The notes: generated by a model from the letters alone, not told the origin. Shown: positions 1 through 8,782, counted from the first letter of the stretch. The stretch is 64,000 nt of DNA from Streptomyces sp. NBC_00273 (GCF_036178145.1 NZ_CP108067.1:3224001-3288000), one strand, 5' to 3'. A program made the numbers and translations.

Positions 1-29
1 TGCTCGTCCTCGACGACGAGTACGCGCAC
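1..29 (-). CDS. cutR: response regulator, N-terminal fragment (CutR-like)
   Basis: Only the first nine codons lie in the window, running off its left edge. A GTG start follows a GGAGGAAGG ribosome site and encodes VRVLVVEDE, the beta-1 strand and acidic pocket that opens an OmpR-type receiver domain. The neighbours (inositol phosphatase, hemH, MFS, sugar-lactone oxidase, sepH) match what I remember of the S. coelicolor cutR/cutS region, which is why I name it CutR. CutR is the response partner of sensor kinase CutS, linked to envelope and secretion stress. The receiver identity is seen in the sequence; the specific name is inferred from context. Confidence 0.7.
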
Positions 30-283
30 GTCGTTTCCTTCCTCCGAGCCCAGAAGGGCACACGTGTATTGCGTCTATTGCGTCGCCCATCCTGCCCGTT
101 TCGGCCATAAACCGGCTGTAAGGCGGCTCGTGGAGGGGCTGACGGGGCGGAAGTGAGGATTCCCTGGCCTTGCGAGGTTTCTGGGCCCGGAGTGCAGGGG
201 AGGACGAGATCACACCCCATCCACTCCCTGACGGCGGAAAGCCACGTTCCGCCGCCGACCCACGAAGAGGGGGCGAACCCATC

Positions 284-463
284 ATGGACGCATTCACCGC
301 GGGTCTCCTGCAGCGCATCAGGACCACGCAGTCGGACCTCAGGCACGCCCGCGAGACGGGCGACGACTTCCTCGCGGAAGTGGAACTGGCGGAGCTGGAG
401 GATCTCCAGCGCCTGGCCGCCGAACACGGTGTCCCGGTCTCGGCCGCCGTGCCCGCCTGCTGA
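284..463 (+). CDS. small conserved hypothetical protein (59 aa)
   Basis: A 59-residue, highly charged and probably helical protein (MDAFTAGLLQRIRTTQSDLR at the start, then an acidic heptad-like LAEVELAELEDLQRLA). The ATG follows a GA-rich ribosome site (gaagaggggg, about 8 nt upstream). It has no cysteines, signal peptide or membrane segment. A longer in-frame extension reaches position 170, but it lacks a good ribosome site and reads like non-coding sequence, so the ATG at 284 is preferred. It stands alone between the divergent response regulator and the convergent inositol phosphatase. Function unknown; a coiled-coil partner protein is possible. Confidence 0.6.
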   Translation: MDAFTAGLLQRIRTTQSDLRHARETGDDFLAEVELAELEDLQRLAAEHGVPVSAAVPAC

Positions 464-490
464 TCCCCCGATCGGCCGGCCCGCTTTCCC

Positions 491-588
491 GCACGACCAC
501 CGCACGACCCCTGCACGCATCCTGCTCCCGCACGATCTCCGTACGGCCCCTGCACGATCCCTGCACGACTTCGTACGACCCCTGAACG
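491..588. repeat. degenerate short repeats around CCCCTGCACG
   Basis: About 100 bp of non-coding sequence contain four near copies of CCCCTGCACG (about 508, 547, 558 and 579) mixed with several GCACGAY words. The copies are imperfect and irregularly spaced. They lie just after the small gene and just before the long terminator hairpin. No function is apparent. Confidence 0.4.
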
Positions 589-590
589 AC

Positions 591-628
591 GTGGACCCCG
601 GACGCCCGAGCGGGCGTGCGGGGTCCAC
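591..628. terminator. bidirectional hairpin terminator
   Basis: The arms GTGGACCCCG and CGGGGTCCAC pair perfectly, and an inner CGCCCG/CGGGCG stem nearly closes the loop. The hairpin lies between the convergent small gene (ends 463) and the inositol phosphatase (minus, ends 649), so it could end transcription from both sides. No T tract follows, as is usual in Streptomyces. Confidence 0.75.
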
Positions 629-648
629 GTGCTTCCCGTCGTACGCGT

Positions 649-1452
649 TCAGTCGTGCCAGGCTCCGAACTCCTCCAGCAGCGGCTGCACCGAGGCGAAC
701 ACCGCCGGCGTGGCGGCCAGGGTCAGCTCGCCCGAGGCCGGCTCGCCCGGACGGCCCCCGGTCACGGCCCCGGCCTCCCGGGCGATCAGGTCACCGGCGG
801 CCAGGTCCCACGGGTTCAGTCCCCGCTCGTAGTACCCGTCCAGCCGCCCGGCGGCCACGTCACACAGGTCCAGCGCCGCCGACCCGCCCCGCCGGACGTC
901 CCGCACCAGCGGGATGATCCGCGCCGCGACCTCGGCCTGGTGGGCCCGCCTGGTCTGGACGTACGCGAAGCCGGTCCCGAGCAGTGCCTGGTCCAGCGGC
1001 GCCGCCGGCCGGCAGGCGAGGGGCGTCGTACCCAGCCACGCCCCGCCGCCGAGCACCGCGTGGTAGGTCTCCCCGCGCATCGGGGCCGCCACGACGCCCA
1101 CCACGCTCTCGCCGCCGTACTCGGCCGCGATGGACACGCCCCAGCTCGGGAGCCCGTAGAGGTAGTTCACGGTGCCGTCCAGCGGATCGACGATCCAGCG
1201 CACCCCGCTCGTCCCCGGGGCGTCCGCACCCTCCTCGCCGAGCAGCCCGTCCTCGGGCCGCCGCTCGGCGAGGATCCCGGTGATCAGCTTCTCCGCCGCG
1301 ATGTCCATCTCGGTCACCACGTCGATCGGGCTGGTCTTCGTCGCCGCCACCGCCAGGTCGGCCGGGCGGCCGTCGCGCAGCAGGGCCCCGGCCCGCCGGG
1401 CGGCCTCCAGGCCCACTTCCAGCAGTTCGGCCTTCAGCTCGTCAGAGATCAC
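649..1452 (-). CDS. inositol monophosphatase family protein (SuhB-like)
   Basis: A Mg-dependent phosphatase of the inositol monophosphatase superfamily, 267 aa. The motifs run in order: DVVTEMD (metal site), a GEEG acidic motif, the signature DPLDGT in WIVDPLDGTVNYLYG, and the C-terminal WDLAAGDLIAREAG. The start is a GTG (VISDELKAELLE) behind AGGGAG; an extension to 1536 would run into hemH. It begins 11 nt after the hemH stop, so the two are probably co-transcribed. Possible substrates are myo-inositol phosphate, histidinol phosphate or other sugar phosphates; sequence alone does not separate these. It is cytoplasmic. Confidence 0.88.
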   Translation of the reverse strand: MISDELKAELLEVGLEAARRAGALLRDGRPADLAVAATKTSPIDVVTEMDIAAEKLITGILAERRPEDGLLGEEGADAPGTSGVRWIVDPLDGTVNYLYGLPSWGVSIAAEYGGESVVGVVAAPMRGETYHAVLGGGAWLGTTPLACRPAAPLDQALLGTGFAYVQTRRAHQAEVAARIIPLVRDVRRGGSAALDLCDVAAGRLDGYYERGLNPWDLAAGDLIAREAGAVTGGRPGEPASGELTLAATPAVFASVQPLLEEFGAWHD

Positions 1453-1463
1453 GGTCCCACTCC

Positions 1464-2618
1464 CTACGCGTACGGACTGTCCACGCCCGCGGCCGCCGGC
1501 CGGGGGCCGCGCGCCGGGCAGCAGCCCACCGCGCACAGGTCATGACTCTGGCCCAGCGTGCCGACCCAGCACTCCGCGGCCGGCTCCCCCCGCTCCTTGG
1601 CGGCCCGCTCCAGCACCAGCTCCCGTACGGCCCCGGCGAAGCGCGGATCGGCGCCGACCGTCGCGGACCGCTGCACGGGCAGGCCCAGCTCGGCCGCCTT
1701 CGCGGTGGCTTCGGTGTCCAGGTCGTAGAGGACTTCCATGTGGTCGGAGACGAAGCCGATGGGCACCATGACGACGGCGGGCGCCCCGGCGGTGTGCAGG
1801 GCCTCCAGGTGGTCACAGATGTCCGGCTCCAGCCACGGGACGTGCGGGGCGCCGCTGCGGGACTGGTAGACGAGCTCCCAGGGGTGCGCGACCCCGGTCC
1901 GGGCCGCTACCTCGTCCGCGATCACCCGGGCGACGTCGAGGTGCTGCTTGACGTACGCCCCGCCCTCGCCGTCCCCGGTGTGGTCCTCGACCGGACCGGA
2001 GGCGTCCGCGGCGGCGGTCGGAATGGAGTGGGTGGTGAAGGCGAGGTGCGCGCCTGAGCGCACTTCCTCGGGCAGGGCGGCGAGCGAGGCCACCACCCCG
2101 TCGATCATGGGCTCCACGAAGCCCGGGTGGTTGAAGTAGTGGCGCAGCTTGTCGACCCGCGGCAGCTCCACGCCCTCCTCGGCGAGGGTGGCCAGCGCGT
2201 CGGCGAGGTTCTCGCGGTACTGGCGGCAGCCCGAGTACGAGGCGTACGCGCTGGTCGCGAGCACCGCGATGCGGCGGCGCCCGTCGGCGGCCATCTCCCG
2301 CATCACGTCGGTCAGGTACGGGGCCCAGTTGCGGTTGCCCCAGTAGACCGGCAGGTCCAGGCCGTGCCCCGCAAAGTCCTTGCGCAGCGCGTCCAGCAGC
2401 TCGCGGTTCTGCCCGTTGATCGGGCTGACCCCGCCGAATCCGAAGTAGTGCTGCCCGACCTCCTTGAGCCGCTCGCGCGGGATGCCCCGCCCGCGCGTGA
2501 CGTTCTCCAGGAAGGGCACGACGTCGTCGGGTCCCTCGGGGCCGCCGAAGGACAGCAGCAGGAGGGCGTCGTAAGGGGCGGCGGAGCCGCCGTCGGGGGC
2601 ACGGAGCTGGTCTGACAT
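1464..2618 (-). CDS. hemH: ferrochelatase (coproporphyrin type)
   Basis: Inserts Fe(II) into the porphyrin in the last part of haem synthesis. Actinobacterial members act on coproporphyrin III (hence the alternative name cpfC). 384 aa. The N-terminus contains [19 protein letters not shown] and the [15 protein letters not shown] porphyrin-site region; the catalytic His region is FTTHSIP; the YQSRSGAP block follows. The C-terminus is Cys-rich (DLCAVGCCP), consistent with the [2Fe-2S] cluster known in actinobacterial ferrochelatases. The start at [10 protein letters not shown] is preferred to an upstream ATG at 2678, which adds a low-complexity Arg/Gly leader. A candidate iron-regulator site lies 69 bp upstream. 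Confidence 0.95.
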   Translation of the reverse strand: MSDQLRAPDGGSAAPYDALLLLSFGGPEGPDDVVPFLENVTRGRGIPRERLKEVGQHYFGFGGVSPINGQNRELLDALRKDFAGHGLDLPVYWGNRNWAPYLTDVMREMAADGRRRIAVLATSAYASYSGCRQYRENLADALATLAEEGVELPRVDKLRHYFNHPGFVEPMIDGVVASLAALPEEVRSGAHLAFTTHSIPTAAADASGPVEDHTGDGEGGAYVKQHLDVARVIADEVAARTGVAHPWELVYQSRSGAPHVPWLEPDICDHLEALHTAGAPAVVMVPIGFVSDHMEVLYDLDTEATAKAAELGLPVQRSATVGADPRFAGAVRELVLERAAKERGEPAAECWVGTLGQSHDLCAVGCCPARGPRPAAAGVDSPYA

Positions 2619-2686
2619 GCCTCGAATCCTGCCACCCCGGCGTCCGCGCCCGGGCAACGGACCCGGCCCGTCCCACACCTCGGACG

Positions 2687-2705
2687 ACAGGTAAGGTCAC
2701 CCTAA
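2687..2705. promoter_or_regulatory. candidate DmdR1/IdeR-type iron box
   Basis: The 19-bp sequence acaggtaaggtcaccctaa, read on the minus strand (TTAGGGTGACCTTACCTGT), matches the DtxR/IdeR/DmdR1 consensus TTAGGTTAGCCTAACCTAA at 13 of 19 positions by my count, with both TTAGG and ACCT arms intact. It lies between ferrochelatase and the divergent MFS gene. Iron control of hemH is therefore plausible but untested. Confidence 0.5.
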
Positions 2706-2793
2706 CTTCCTGTCGGTATTTTCCCCATGCGGGTGCCTTGTCGGCAGACGTAACCTGTGTGAGCCAACCACGTCCCTTACGGAGGGCACCACC

Positions 2794-4050
2794 TTGCCCA
2801 GTCCCTACCGCGCGATATTCGCGACCCCCGGCACCAAGGGGTTCACAGCCGCCGGCCTTCTGGGCCGGATGCCGCTGTCCATGGTGGGCATCGGTGTCCT
2901 CACGATGATCACGGAGCTGGGCGGCAGCTACGCCCTCGCGGGCGGCATCACCGCCACCATCGCCCTGTCCGCCGCGGCCGTGGGCCCCCAGGTGTCCCGG
3001 CTGGTCGACCAGCACGGGCAGAGGCGGGTGCTGCGCCCCGCCACCCTGATCGCGGCCGCCGCGGTGACCGGCCTGCTGGTCGCTGCGGCGAACGGCTGGC
3101 CGAGCTGGACGCTCTTCGCCTTCGCCGTCGTCGCCGGCTGCGTGCCCAGCGTCGGATCGATGGTCCGGGCCCGGTGGACGGCGCTCTTCCGCGACACCCC
3201 CCAGCTGCACACCGCCTACTCGTTCGAATCCATCGTCGACGAGCTCTGCTTCATCGTGGGCCCGCCGCTGGCCGCGACGCTCTCGGCCGGCTGGTTCCCC
3301 GAGGCCGGCCCGGTGGTCGCCCTCGTCTGCCTGCTGACGGGCGTGTGGTGGCTGACGGCGCTGACCGCCACCGAGCCGAAGCCGCATCCGCACGAGGAGC
3401 ACACGGACCGGTCCTCGGCGCTGCGCTCCCCCGGTCTCCAGGTCCTGGTGGCGACCTTCGTCGCGACCGGCGCGATCTTCGGCTCCGTGGACGTGGCCAC
3501 CCTGGCCTTCGCCGAGGAGCACGGCAACAAGTCCCTCGGCGGGGTGTTCCTGGCGGTCTGGGCGTTCGGATCCTGCCTGGCCGGCATCGTCTTCGGCCTG
3601 TTGCACTTCAAAGGCAAGGCCGAACCTCGCTGGGTACTGGGCATCAGTGCGATGGCCGTGAGTATGATCCCCCTCCTACTGGCCGGGAACCTTCCGTTTC
3701 TGGCCGTGGCGCTCTTCGTCTCGGGCCTCGCCATCGCTCCCACGATGATCACCACGATGGCCCTGATCGAGGCGCACGTGCCACACGCGAAGCTGACCGA
3801 GGGCATGACCTGGATCAGCACCGGCCTCGCGGTCGGAATCGCGCTCGGGTCCTCCGTGACCGGCTGGGTCGTCGACGCAGCGGGTGCGCAGACCGGGTAC
3901 GTCGTCTCCGTATCGGCGGGGGTGTCCGCGGCGGCGGTTGCGTTCGCGGGATACCGCCGGCTGACGAGGCCGGCGCAAGGGGAGGGACCAGCAATCGATG
4001 GGGACGGCGACAGCAGGGCAGAGCAGCACGGAACGGACCGCGTGGCATAA
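2794..4050 (+). CDS. MFS transporter
   Basis: A 418-aa major facilitator protein with about 12 hydrophobic segments and the usual central loop (around TATEPKPHPHEEHTDRS). A conserved interior stretch reads GCVPSVGSMVRARWTALF. It starts with TTG behind ACGGAGGGC (5-6 nt spacing); no ATG or GTG with a comparable site is close. The C-terminus overlaps the next gene by 53 bp, so the two are translated as a unit. The substrate is unknown. The shared intergenic region with hemH holds a possible iron box, which would place it in the same response. Confidence 0.85.
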   Translation: MPSPYRAIFATPGTKGFTAAGLLGRMPLSMVGIGVLTMITELGGSYALAGGITATIALSAAAVGPQVSRLVDQHGQRRVLRPATLIAAAAVTGLLVAAANGWPSWTLFAFAVVAGCVPSVGSMVRARWTALFRDTPQLHTAYSFESIVDELCFIVGPPLAATLSAGWFPEAGPVVALVCLLTGVWWLTALTATEPKPHPHEEHTDRSSALRSPGLQVLVATFVATGAIFGSVDVATLAFAEEHGNKSLGGVFLAVWAFGSCLAGIVFGLLHFKGKAEPRWVLGISAMAVSMIPLLLAGNLPFLAVALFVSGLAIAPTMITTMALIEAHVPHAKLTEGMTWISTGLAVGIALGSSVTGWVVDAAGAQTGYVVSVSAGVSAAAVAFAGYRRLTRPAQGEGPAIDGDGDSRAEQHGTDRVA

Positions 4051-5329
4051 CTGGGCCGGCAACATCACCGCCACACCGGTCCGCACGGTGACCCCGGCTT
4101 CGGTCGGGGAGCTCCAGGAAACGGTCCGTCGGGCCGCCGAGGACGGTCTGCGGGTGAAGGCGGTCGGCACCGGCCACTCCTTCACCGCGGCCGCGGCGAC
4201 CGACGGGGTGCTCGTCCGCCCGCAGGCCCTGGCCGGGATCCGGTCGATCGACCGGGCCGCCGGGACCGTCACGGTGGCGGCGGGCACGGTCCTCAAGGAC
4301 CTCAACGTGGCCCTGGCCCGGGAGGGCCTGTCGCTCACCAACATGGGCGACATCATGGAGCAGACGGTCTCCGGCGCCACCAGCACCGGCACCCACGGCA
4401 CCGGCCGCGACTCGGCCTCCATCGCCGCCCAGATCCGCGGCCTGGAACTGGTCACCGCCGACGGCCGGCTGCTGACCTGCTCCGAGAAGGAGAATCCCGA
4501 GGTCTTCGCGGCAGCCCGGATCGGCATCGGCGCGCTCGGCATCGTCACCGCGATCACCTTCGCCGTGGAGCCCCTCTTCTTCCTGACCGCCCGGGAGGAG
4601 CCGATGGGCTTCGACCGGGTGACGGCGGAGTTCGAGGAGCACTTCGCGGAGAACGAGCACTTCGAGTTCTACTGGTTCCCGCACACCGGCAACTGCAACA
4701 CCAAGCGGAACAACCGCAGCCAGGGCCCCGCCGCTCCACCCGGACGGGTGAGCGCCTGGGTCGATGACGAGCTGCTCTCCAACGGCCTCTTCCAGGCCGT
4801 CAACTCGCTGGGCCGCGCGGTCCCGGCGACCATCCCCTCCATCGCCCGCGTGGCCAGCCGCGCCCTGTCGGCCCGCGCGTACACGGACATCCCGTACAAG
4901 GTGTTCACCAGTCCGCGCCGGGTGCGCTTCGTGGAGATGGAGTACGCCCTCCCGCGCGAGCAGGTGGTCGAGGCGCTGCGGGAGCTGCGGGCGATGGTGG
5001 ACCGTTCCGGATTGCGGATCAGCTTCCCCGTGGAGGTGCGGACGGCTCCGGCGGACGACATCACGCTGTCGACGGCCTCCGGGCGCGACACGGCGTACAT
5101 CGCGGTGCACATGTACAAGGGCACCCCGTACCAGGCCTACTTCACGGCGGCCGAGCGCATCTTCACCGCGCACGGCGGGCGTCCGCACTGGGGCAAGGTG
5201 CACACGCGGGACGCGGGGTACTTCGCGGAGGTCTACCCGCGGTTCGGCGAGTTCACCGCACTGCGCGACCGCCTCGACCCGGACCGGGTCTTCGGCAACG
5301 ACTACCTGCGGCGCGTCCTGGGGGACTGA
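3998..5329 (+). CDS. FAD-linked sugar-1,4-lactone oxidase (ALO family)
   Basis: A 443-aa oxidase of the vanillyl-alcohol-oxidase/PCMH flavoprotein fold. The N-terminal FAD domain contains VGTGHSF, whose His usually carries FAD covalently in D-arabinono-1,4-lactone oxidases and alditol oxidases. A GATSTGTHGTG motif follows in the FAD site, and the C-terminal ALO domain ends with HWGKVHTRDAGYF and DRVFGNDYL. Alditol, L-gulonolactone and arabinonolactone oxidase are all possible activities. It overlaps the MFS gene by 53 bp and has its own ribosome site (GGGAGGG), so the pair may import and oxidise a sugar derivative or respond together to redox state. Confidence 0.88.
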   Translation: MGTATAGQSSTERTAWHNWAGNITATPVRTVTPASVGELQETVRRAAEDGLRVKAVGTGHSFTAAAATDGVLVRPQALAGIRSIDRAAGTVTVAAGTVLKDLNVALAREGLSLTNMGDIMEQTVSGATSTGTHGTGRDSASIAAQIRGLELVTADGRLLTCSEKENPEVFAAARIGIGALGIVTAITFAVEPLFFLTAREEPMGFDRVTAEFEEHFAENEHFEFYWFPHTGNCNTKRNNRSQGPAAPPGRVSAWVDDELLSNGLFQAVNSLGRAVPATIPSIARVASRALSARAYTDIPYKVFTSPRRVRFVEMEYALPREQVVEALRELRAMVDRSGLRISFPVEVRTAPADDITLSTASGRDTAYIAVHMYKGTPYQAYFTAAERIFTAHGGRPHWGKVHTRDAGYFAEVYPRFGEFTALRDRLDPDRVFGNDYLRRVLGD

Positions 5330-5341
5330 GCCGGTCCGGTG

Positions 5342-6148
5342 TCAGGGAGCGCTCTGCCGCACCGTCGGCCCCGGCGCGTCCGGACTGGGCGTCGGAGCCG
5401 GCGGGGTGGGGGCGGCCGGGGACGAACTCGGGGCCTCCTTCGACGGGGAGGCGCTGGGCGTCGGGTCCGCGGAGGCCCCGGAGTTCCCGGGGTTCCCGGA
5501 GCCGGAGGGGCTGGGTCCGGAGCTCGGGCTGCGGCCCCCGGGCGGCGGCGAGGGACTCGGGGAGGTACCGGACCCGGGGCTCCGCCCGCCCTTCTCCTCG
5601 CCGCCCGGCTCGTCCCGGTGCGGTGCGGGGCGGTCCTGGCCCACCTTGCGGGTGCCGCCGGAGAAGAGGGTTCCGCCGTCGCTGCTGACGGAGGTACCGG
5701 CCATCGCCTCGTAAGTGCCGAGGCCGCCGAGGGCGATGGCGAAGGCCGCGCCGGAGGCGACCGCGGTGCGCTTCCAGCCCCGTACCCGGGTGCCGTGCAC
5801 GGTGGCCTCGCCGAACTCCCCGGTGGCGGACCCCCGGGCCCCCGGGCCCATGGTGTCCGCGCCCGTCGACTCCGCGCGGGGCGGGGGCACCTGACGGACA
5901 CTGAGCCGGGCGCCGCCCCGCAGCTGGTCGCCGGTGCGCCGGAAGAAGTGCTGGATGACGGGCCCGCCCGCGGTGGCGACCACGCTGACCACACCGGCAC
6001 CGAGGATGGTCCCGTAGACGCCCATCTTCGAGGCGAGCAGGGCCGCGGCAACGGTGGCGAGCGAGGAACCGGCGACCTGGGCCGCGCTCAGGTCGAGCTT
6101 CTTCTCCTCCGGTTCGTCCTCGACGTCCCGCGTCACCTTCTGACCCAT
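5342..6148 (-). CDS. Ser/Pro-rich membrane-anchored hypothetical protein
   Basis: 268 aa with three parts. First, an N-terminal acidic/Lys segment and an Ala/Gly-rich hydrophobic stretch (roughly residues 20-65, AGSSLATVAAALLASKMGVYG). Second, a basic linker and a clear transmembrane helix (roughly 130-155, VASGAAFAIALGGLGTYEAM). Third, an extracellular tail rich in Pro, Ser and Gly (PSPSPPPGGRSPSSGPSPSG). This looks like a single-pass anchor with a disordered wall-spanning tail. The ATG at 6148 has a well-spaced GGCGGGG site; the ATG at 6154 sits directly on it. It is convergent with the lactone oxidase and divergent from sepH. Function unknown. Confidence 0.7.
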   Translation of the reverse strand: MGQKVTRDVEDEPEEKKLDLSAAQVAGSSLATVAAALLASKMGVYGTILGAGVVSVVATAGGPVIQHFFRRTGDQLRGGARLSVRQVPPPRAESTGADTMGPGARGSATGEFGEATVHGTRVRGWKRTAVASGAAFAIALGGLGTYEAMAGTSVSSDGGTLFSGGTRKVGQDRPAPHRDEPGGEEKGGRSPGSGTSPSPSPPPGGRSPSSGPSPSGSGNPGNSGASADPTPSASPSKEAPSSSPAAPTPPAPTPSPDAPGPTVRQSAP

Positions 6149-6154
6149 CGCCAT

Positions 6155-6676
6155 CCCCGCCGTGTCGTGCCTCTCGTGCTTCTCCTCTTCCAGGAGTTAC
6201 CGACCGCTGAGCGAAGCAGATAGTTCCGTTTCTAGTGATTATGTGAAGCAAGACACCCGAAAACGGACCACGGGTGCAGGTCGGGCCCGATCGAGGGCAG
6301 GCCAACTCCCGCCGTCCGGGTAAAGTTCGGCGGCGCGGCGGTCCACCCAGGTGGCCCGAATGGAGTACTGTGGCGAGCCCTGGGGCCGTCCTTCCTTTCG
6401 GATGTCCGGACTCGGGAGAGGGGGCCGACGGATGGAACACGGCACTCAAAGACCGGTGATGCCGCGGTATTGCACGGGCTCCTGCTGCGCACAGTAACCG
6501 TTCGGTCACTGTGCGTGCCCAACAGGTAACCGTGCCATAACGGCGATCAAGGGCGCATGCCCGACACGCCGGTTTAACTCGGCAAGGTTGTGGCAGGCTG
6601 CACCCGGGCAGGCCACACTCGACTAGCGGAAGCAGCGACGCACGTGACGTCGGCAGGCACCACCCGGGAGGTCCCC
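6155..6676. other. 522-bp intergenic region upstream of sepH
   Basis: No convincing gene lies here: the short open frames lack ribosome sites and have ordinary amino-acid composition in no frame. The sequence is less GC-rich than its surroundings near 6225-6250 (tagtgattatgtgaagcaag). It contains the 26-bp near-palindrome at 6489-6514 and a second copy of its half site (GGTAACCGT) 32 bp further on. The divergent promoters for the Ser/Pro-rich protein and sepH must lie here, but I cannot place them with confidence. Confidence 0.6.
6489..6514. promoter_or_regulatory. 26-bp near-perfect palindrome upstream of sepH
   Basis: The arms GCACAGTaACCG and CGGTcACTGTGC are complementary except at one position each side, around a 2-bp centre, giving 11 of 12 paired positions per arm. 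A GGTAACCGT word 32 bp downstream repeats part of the arm. The site is 163 bp upstream of the sepH start. It could be a dimeric regulator operator or a transcribed hairpin; symmetry alone does not decide. Confidence 0.55.
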
Positions 6677-7705
6677 ATGCCCGAACTGCGTGTCGTGGCC
6701 GTCTCAAATGACGGCACACGACTGGTGCTCAAGGCTGCGGACAGCACGGAGTACACGCTTCCGATCGACGAGCGGCTCCGGGCCGCCGTCCGCAACGATC
6801 GCGCACGCCTGAACCAGATCGAGATCGAGGTGGAGAGCCACCTCCGCCCCCGCGACATCCAGGCCCGCATACGGGCCGGTGCCTCCGCGGAGGAGGTCGC
6901 TCAACTCGCCGGCATCCCCGTCGACCGCGTACGCCGCTTCGAGGGCCCGGTGCTCGCCGAGCGCGCGTTCATGGCCGAGCGCGCCCGCAAGACCCCCGTG
7001 CGCCGTCCCGGCGAGAACACCGGTCCGCAGCTCGGCGAGGCCGTGCAGGAGCGGCTGACCCTGCGCGGGGCCGAGAAGGAATCCGTCCAGTGGGACTCCT
7101 GGCGCCGCGACGACGGCACCTGGGAGGTCCTGCTCGTCTACCTGGTCGCGGGCGAACCGCACTCGGCGAGCTGGACCTACGACCCGCCGCGCCGGCTGGT
7201 CGTGGCCGTGGACGACGAGGCCCGCTCCCTGATCGGCGAGTCGGAGGACCTGCCGGCGGCGCCGGAGCCGAGCTTCCCCTTCGTTCCGAGGATCGCGCGG
7301 CTGCCGCGCGACCGGCCGCTGGACCGCGCCCTGGACCGGCAGCTGGAGCGCGCCGAAAGCAGGCCCGCGCCCGCGCCGGAACCCGAAGAGGAACGGGACA
7401 CCCTCACCAGCCTGCTGGAGGCGGTCCCGAGCTTCCGCGGCGACATGGTGGTCCCGGACCGCACCGAGACCCCGGACGACACCGAACCGGAAGCGGAAGA
7501 GCCGCCGGCACCCGCCGCCTCGGCGGGCGCGGGCGCCGCGTACGCCGATGTGCTGATGCCGCGCACGGTGGCCGGCCACCGGGACCGGCTGACGGGCACC
7601 ACCGACCGCCAGGCCGAGGCCGACGGGGTCCGCCCCGGGCGCCGTGCGGCGGTCCCGAGCTGGGACGAGATCGTCTTCGGCACCCGCCGCAAGAAGCAGG
7701 AGTAG
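6677..7705 (+). CDS. sepH: cell division protein SepH
   Basis: 342 aa. The N-terminal domain starts MPELRVVAVSNDGTRLVLKA and is followed by a helix-turn-helix-like segment (about residues 60-100, ARIRAGASAEEVAQLAGIP). This is the DUF3071 arrangement of SepH, which in S. venezuelae binds FtsZ and promotes filament assembly and sporulation septation. A second conserved block (SVQWDSWRRDDGTWEVLLVY) is followed by a long acidic/Pro-rich disordered region and a conserved basic C-terminal end (PSWDEIVFGTRRK). The ATG at 6677 follows GGGAGG; an upstream extension to 6590 is not supported. It acts in the cytoplasm at division sites. Confidence 0.9.
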   Translation: MPELRVVAVSNDGTRLVLKAADSTEYTLPIDERLRAAVRNDRARLNQIEIEVESHLRPRDIQARIRAGASAEEVAQLAGIPVDRVRRFEGPVLAERAFMAERARKTPVRRPGENTGPQLGEAVQERLTLRGAEKESVQWDSWRRDDGTWEVLLVYLVAGEPHSASWTYDPPRRLVVAVDDEARSLIGESEDLPAAPEPSFPFVPRIARLPRDRPLDRALDRQLERAESRPAPAPEPEEERDTLTSLLEAVPSFRGDMVVPDRTETPDDTEPEAEEPPAPAASAGAGAAYADVLMPRTVAGHRDRLTGTTDRQAEADGVRPGRRAAVPSWDEIVFGTRRKKQE

Positions 7706-7720
7706 CACCCAGGAGGAGCA

Positions 7721-7747
7721 CCGCCGCCGGGCAGGACCCGGCGGCGG
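7721..7747. terminator. hairpin terminator
   Basis: Perfect 11-bp arms CCGCCGCCGGG and CCCGGCGGCGG enclose a 5-nt loop (cagga) between the convergent sepH and sulfurtransferase genes. It probably acts on both. No T run follows. Confidence 0.75.
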
Positions 7748-7760
7748 CATCGCCGTCTGC

Positions 7761-8606
7761 CTACTGGGGGTCCGGGCCCGTGGCCACCGGGCGGGCCGGA
7801 TCGCCGGACCACTCGGACCAACTGCCCGCGTAGAGGTCCGACTCGATGCCCGCCACCTCCAGGGCCAGCACCTCATGCGCTCCGGAGACCCCCGAGCCGC
7901 AGTACACGCCCACCGCCGTCCCCTCGGACGCGCCGAGCTCCTCGAACCGGGCGCGCAGGGCGTCCGCGGGCAGGAAGCGCCCGTCCGGACCCACGTTCTC
8001 CGTGGTCGGGGCCGACAGCGCCCCCGGGATGTGGCCGCCGACCGGGTCGATCGGTTCGACCTCGCCCCGGTAGCGCTCCCCCGCGCGGGCGTCCAGCAGG
8101 ACCCCTGCACGCGCGCGCAGGGCCGCCGCGTCCGCGTCCAGCAGCCCGACCGCACCCGGGGTTGGCTTGAAATCGCCCTCCGCAGGAGTCACCCGGTCGG
8201 CCGTCACCGCACCCCCGGAGGCCGTCCAGGCGGCCAAGCCGCCGTCCAGGACCCGCACGTTCGGGTGACCCGTCCAGCGCAGCAACCACCATGCCCGGGC
8301 CGCCGCCCAGCCCAGCCCGCCGTCGTACACAACGACGGGCCCGTCCGCCGGGACGCCCGCCCGCCGCATGGCCTCCCCGAAGGCTTCGGGGTCCGGCAGC
8401 GGGTGGCGGCCGCCCGCCCCGGGCGGACCTGCCAGTTCGCGGTCGAGGTCGACGTACACCGCCCCGGGCAGGTGTCCTGCCTCGTAGGCGGGCCGCTGGT
8501 CGGGGCCGCCGAGCTGCCAGCGGACGTCCAGCAGCACCGGCGGGCGGGGACCGGCCAGCTCGTTCCTCAGTTCGGCGGCGGCGAGGATCGCAGATTTTGC
8601 AGTCAT
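7761..8606 (-). CDS. thiosulfate/3-mercaptopyruvate sulfurtransferase
   Basis: 281 aa with two rhodanese domains: an N-terminal non-catalytic one (LLDVRWQL and AGHLPGAVYVDLD, about residues 24-135) and a C-terminal catalytic one (LLDARAGERYRGEV, then active-site VYCGSGVSG with the persulfide-forming Cys). It moves sulfane sulfur from thiosulfate or mercaptopyruvate to an acceptor in the cytoplasm. The loop CGSGVS fits the rhodanese/MST group but does not settle the donor. MTAKSAIL at 8606 is chosen because the nearby GGGGAGGA lies too close to the ATG at 8615; either is possible. It is divergent from the VOC gene. Confidence 0.87.
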   Translation of the reverse strand: MTAKSAILAAAELRNELAGPRPPVLLDVRWQLGGPDQRPAYEAGHLPGAVYVDLDRELAGPPGAGGRHPLPDPEAFGEAMRRAGVPADGPVVVYDGGLGWAAARAWWLLRWTGHPNVRVLDGGLAAWTASGGAVTADRVTPAEGDFKPTPGAVGLLDADAAALRARAGVLLDARAGERYRGEVEPIDPVGGHIPGALSAPTTENVGPDGRFLPADALRARFEELGASEGTAVGVYCGSGVSGAHEVLALEVAGIESDLYAGSWSEWSGDPARPVATGPDPQ

Positions 8607-8782
8607 GCCGGCCATCTTCCTCCCCGCCCGGCACCGGCGTAACAAGCCCGTCATCGGTGGGCCGAACCGATCCGGTCAACTCCGTGCCGGGCCGCATTTG
8701 TGCGGCCCGGTCGGGGCGCGCCGAGTCGCCGGGAGTGGAAGCATCAGCACCGGTAAGCGCCACGACGGAGGAGACGGCTGAC

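Noticed and set aside
616..1545. Plus-strand open frame of 309 codons opposite the inositol phosphatase
   Set aside because: Antisense to a gene with full catalytic motifs; Arg/Pro/Gly-rich composition typical of the complementary frame in high-GC DNA.
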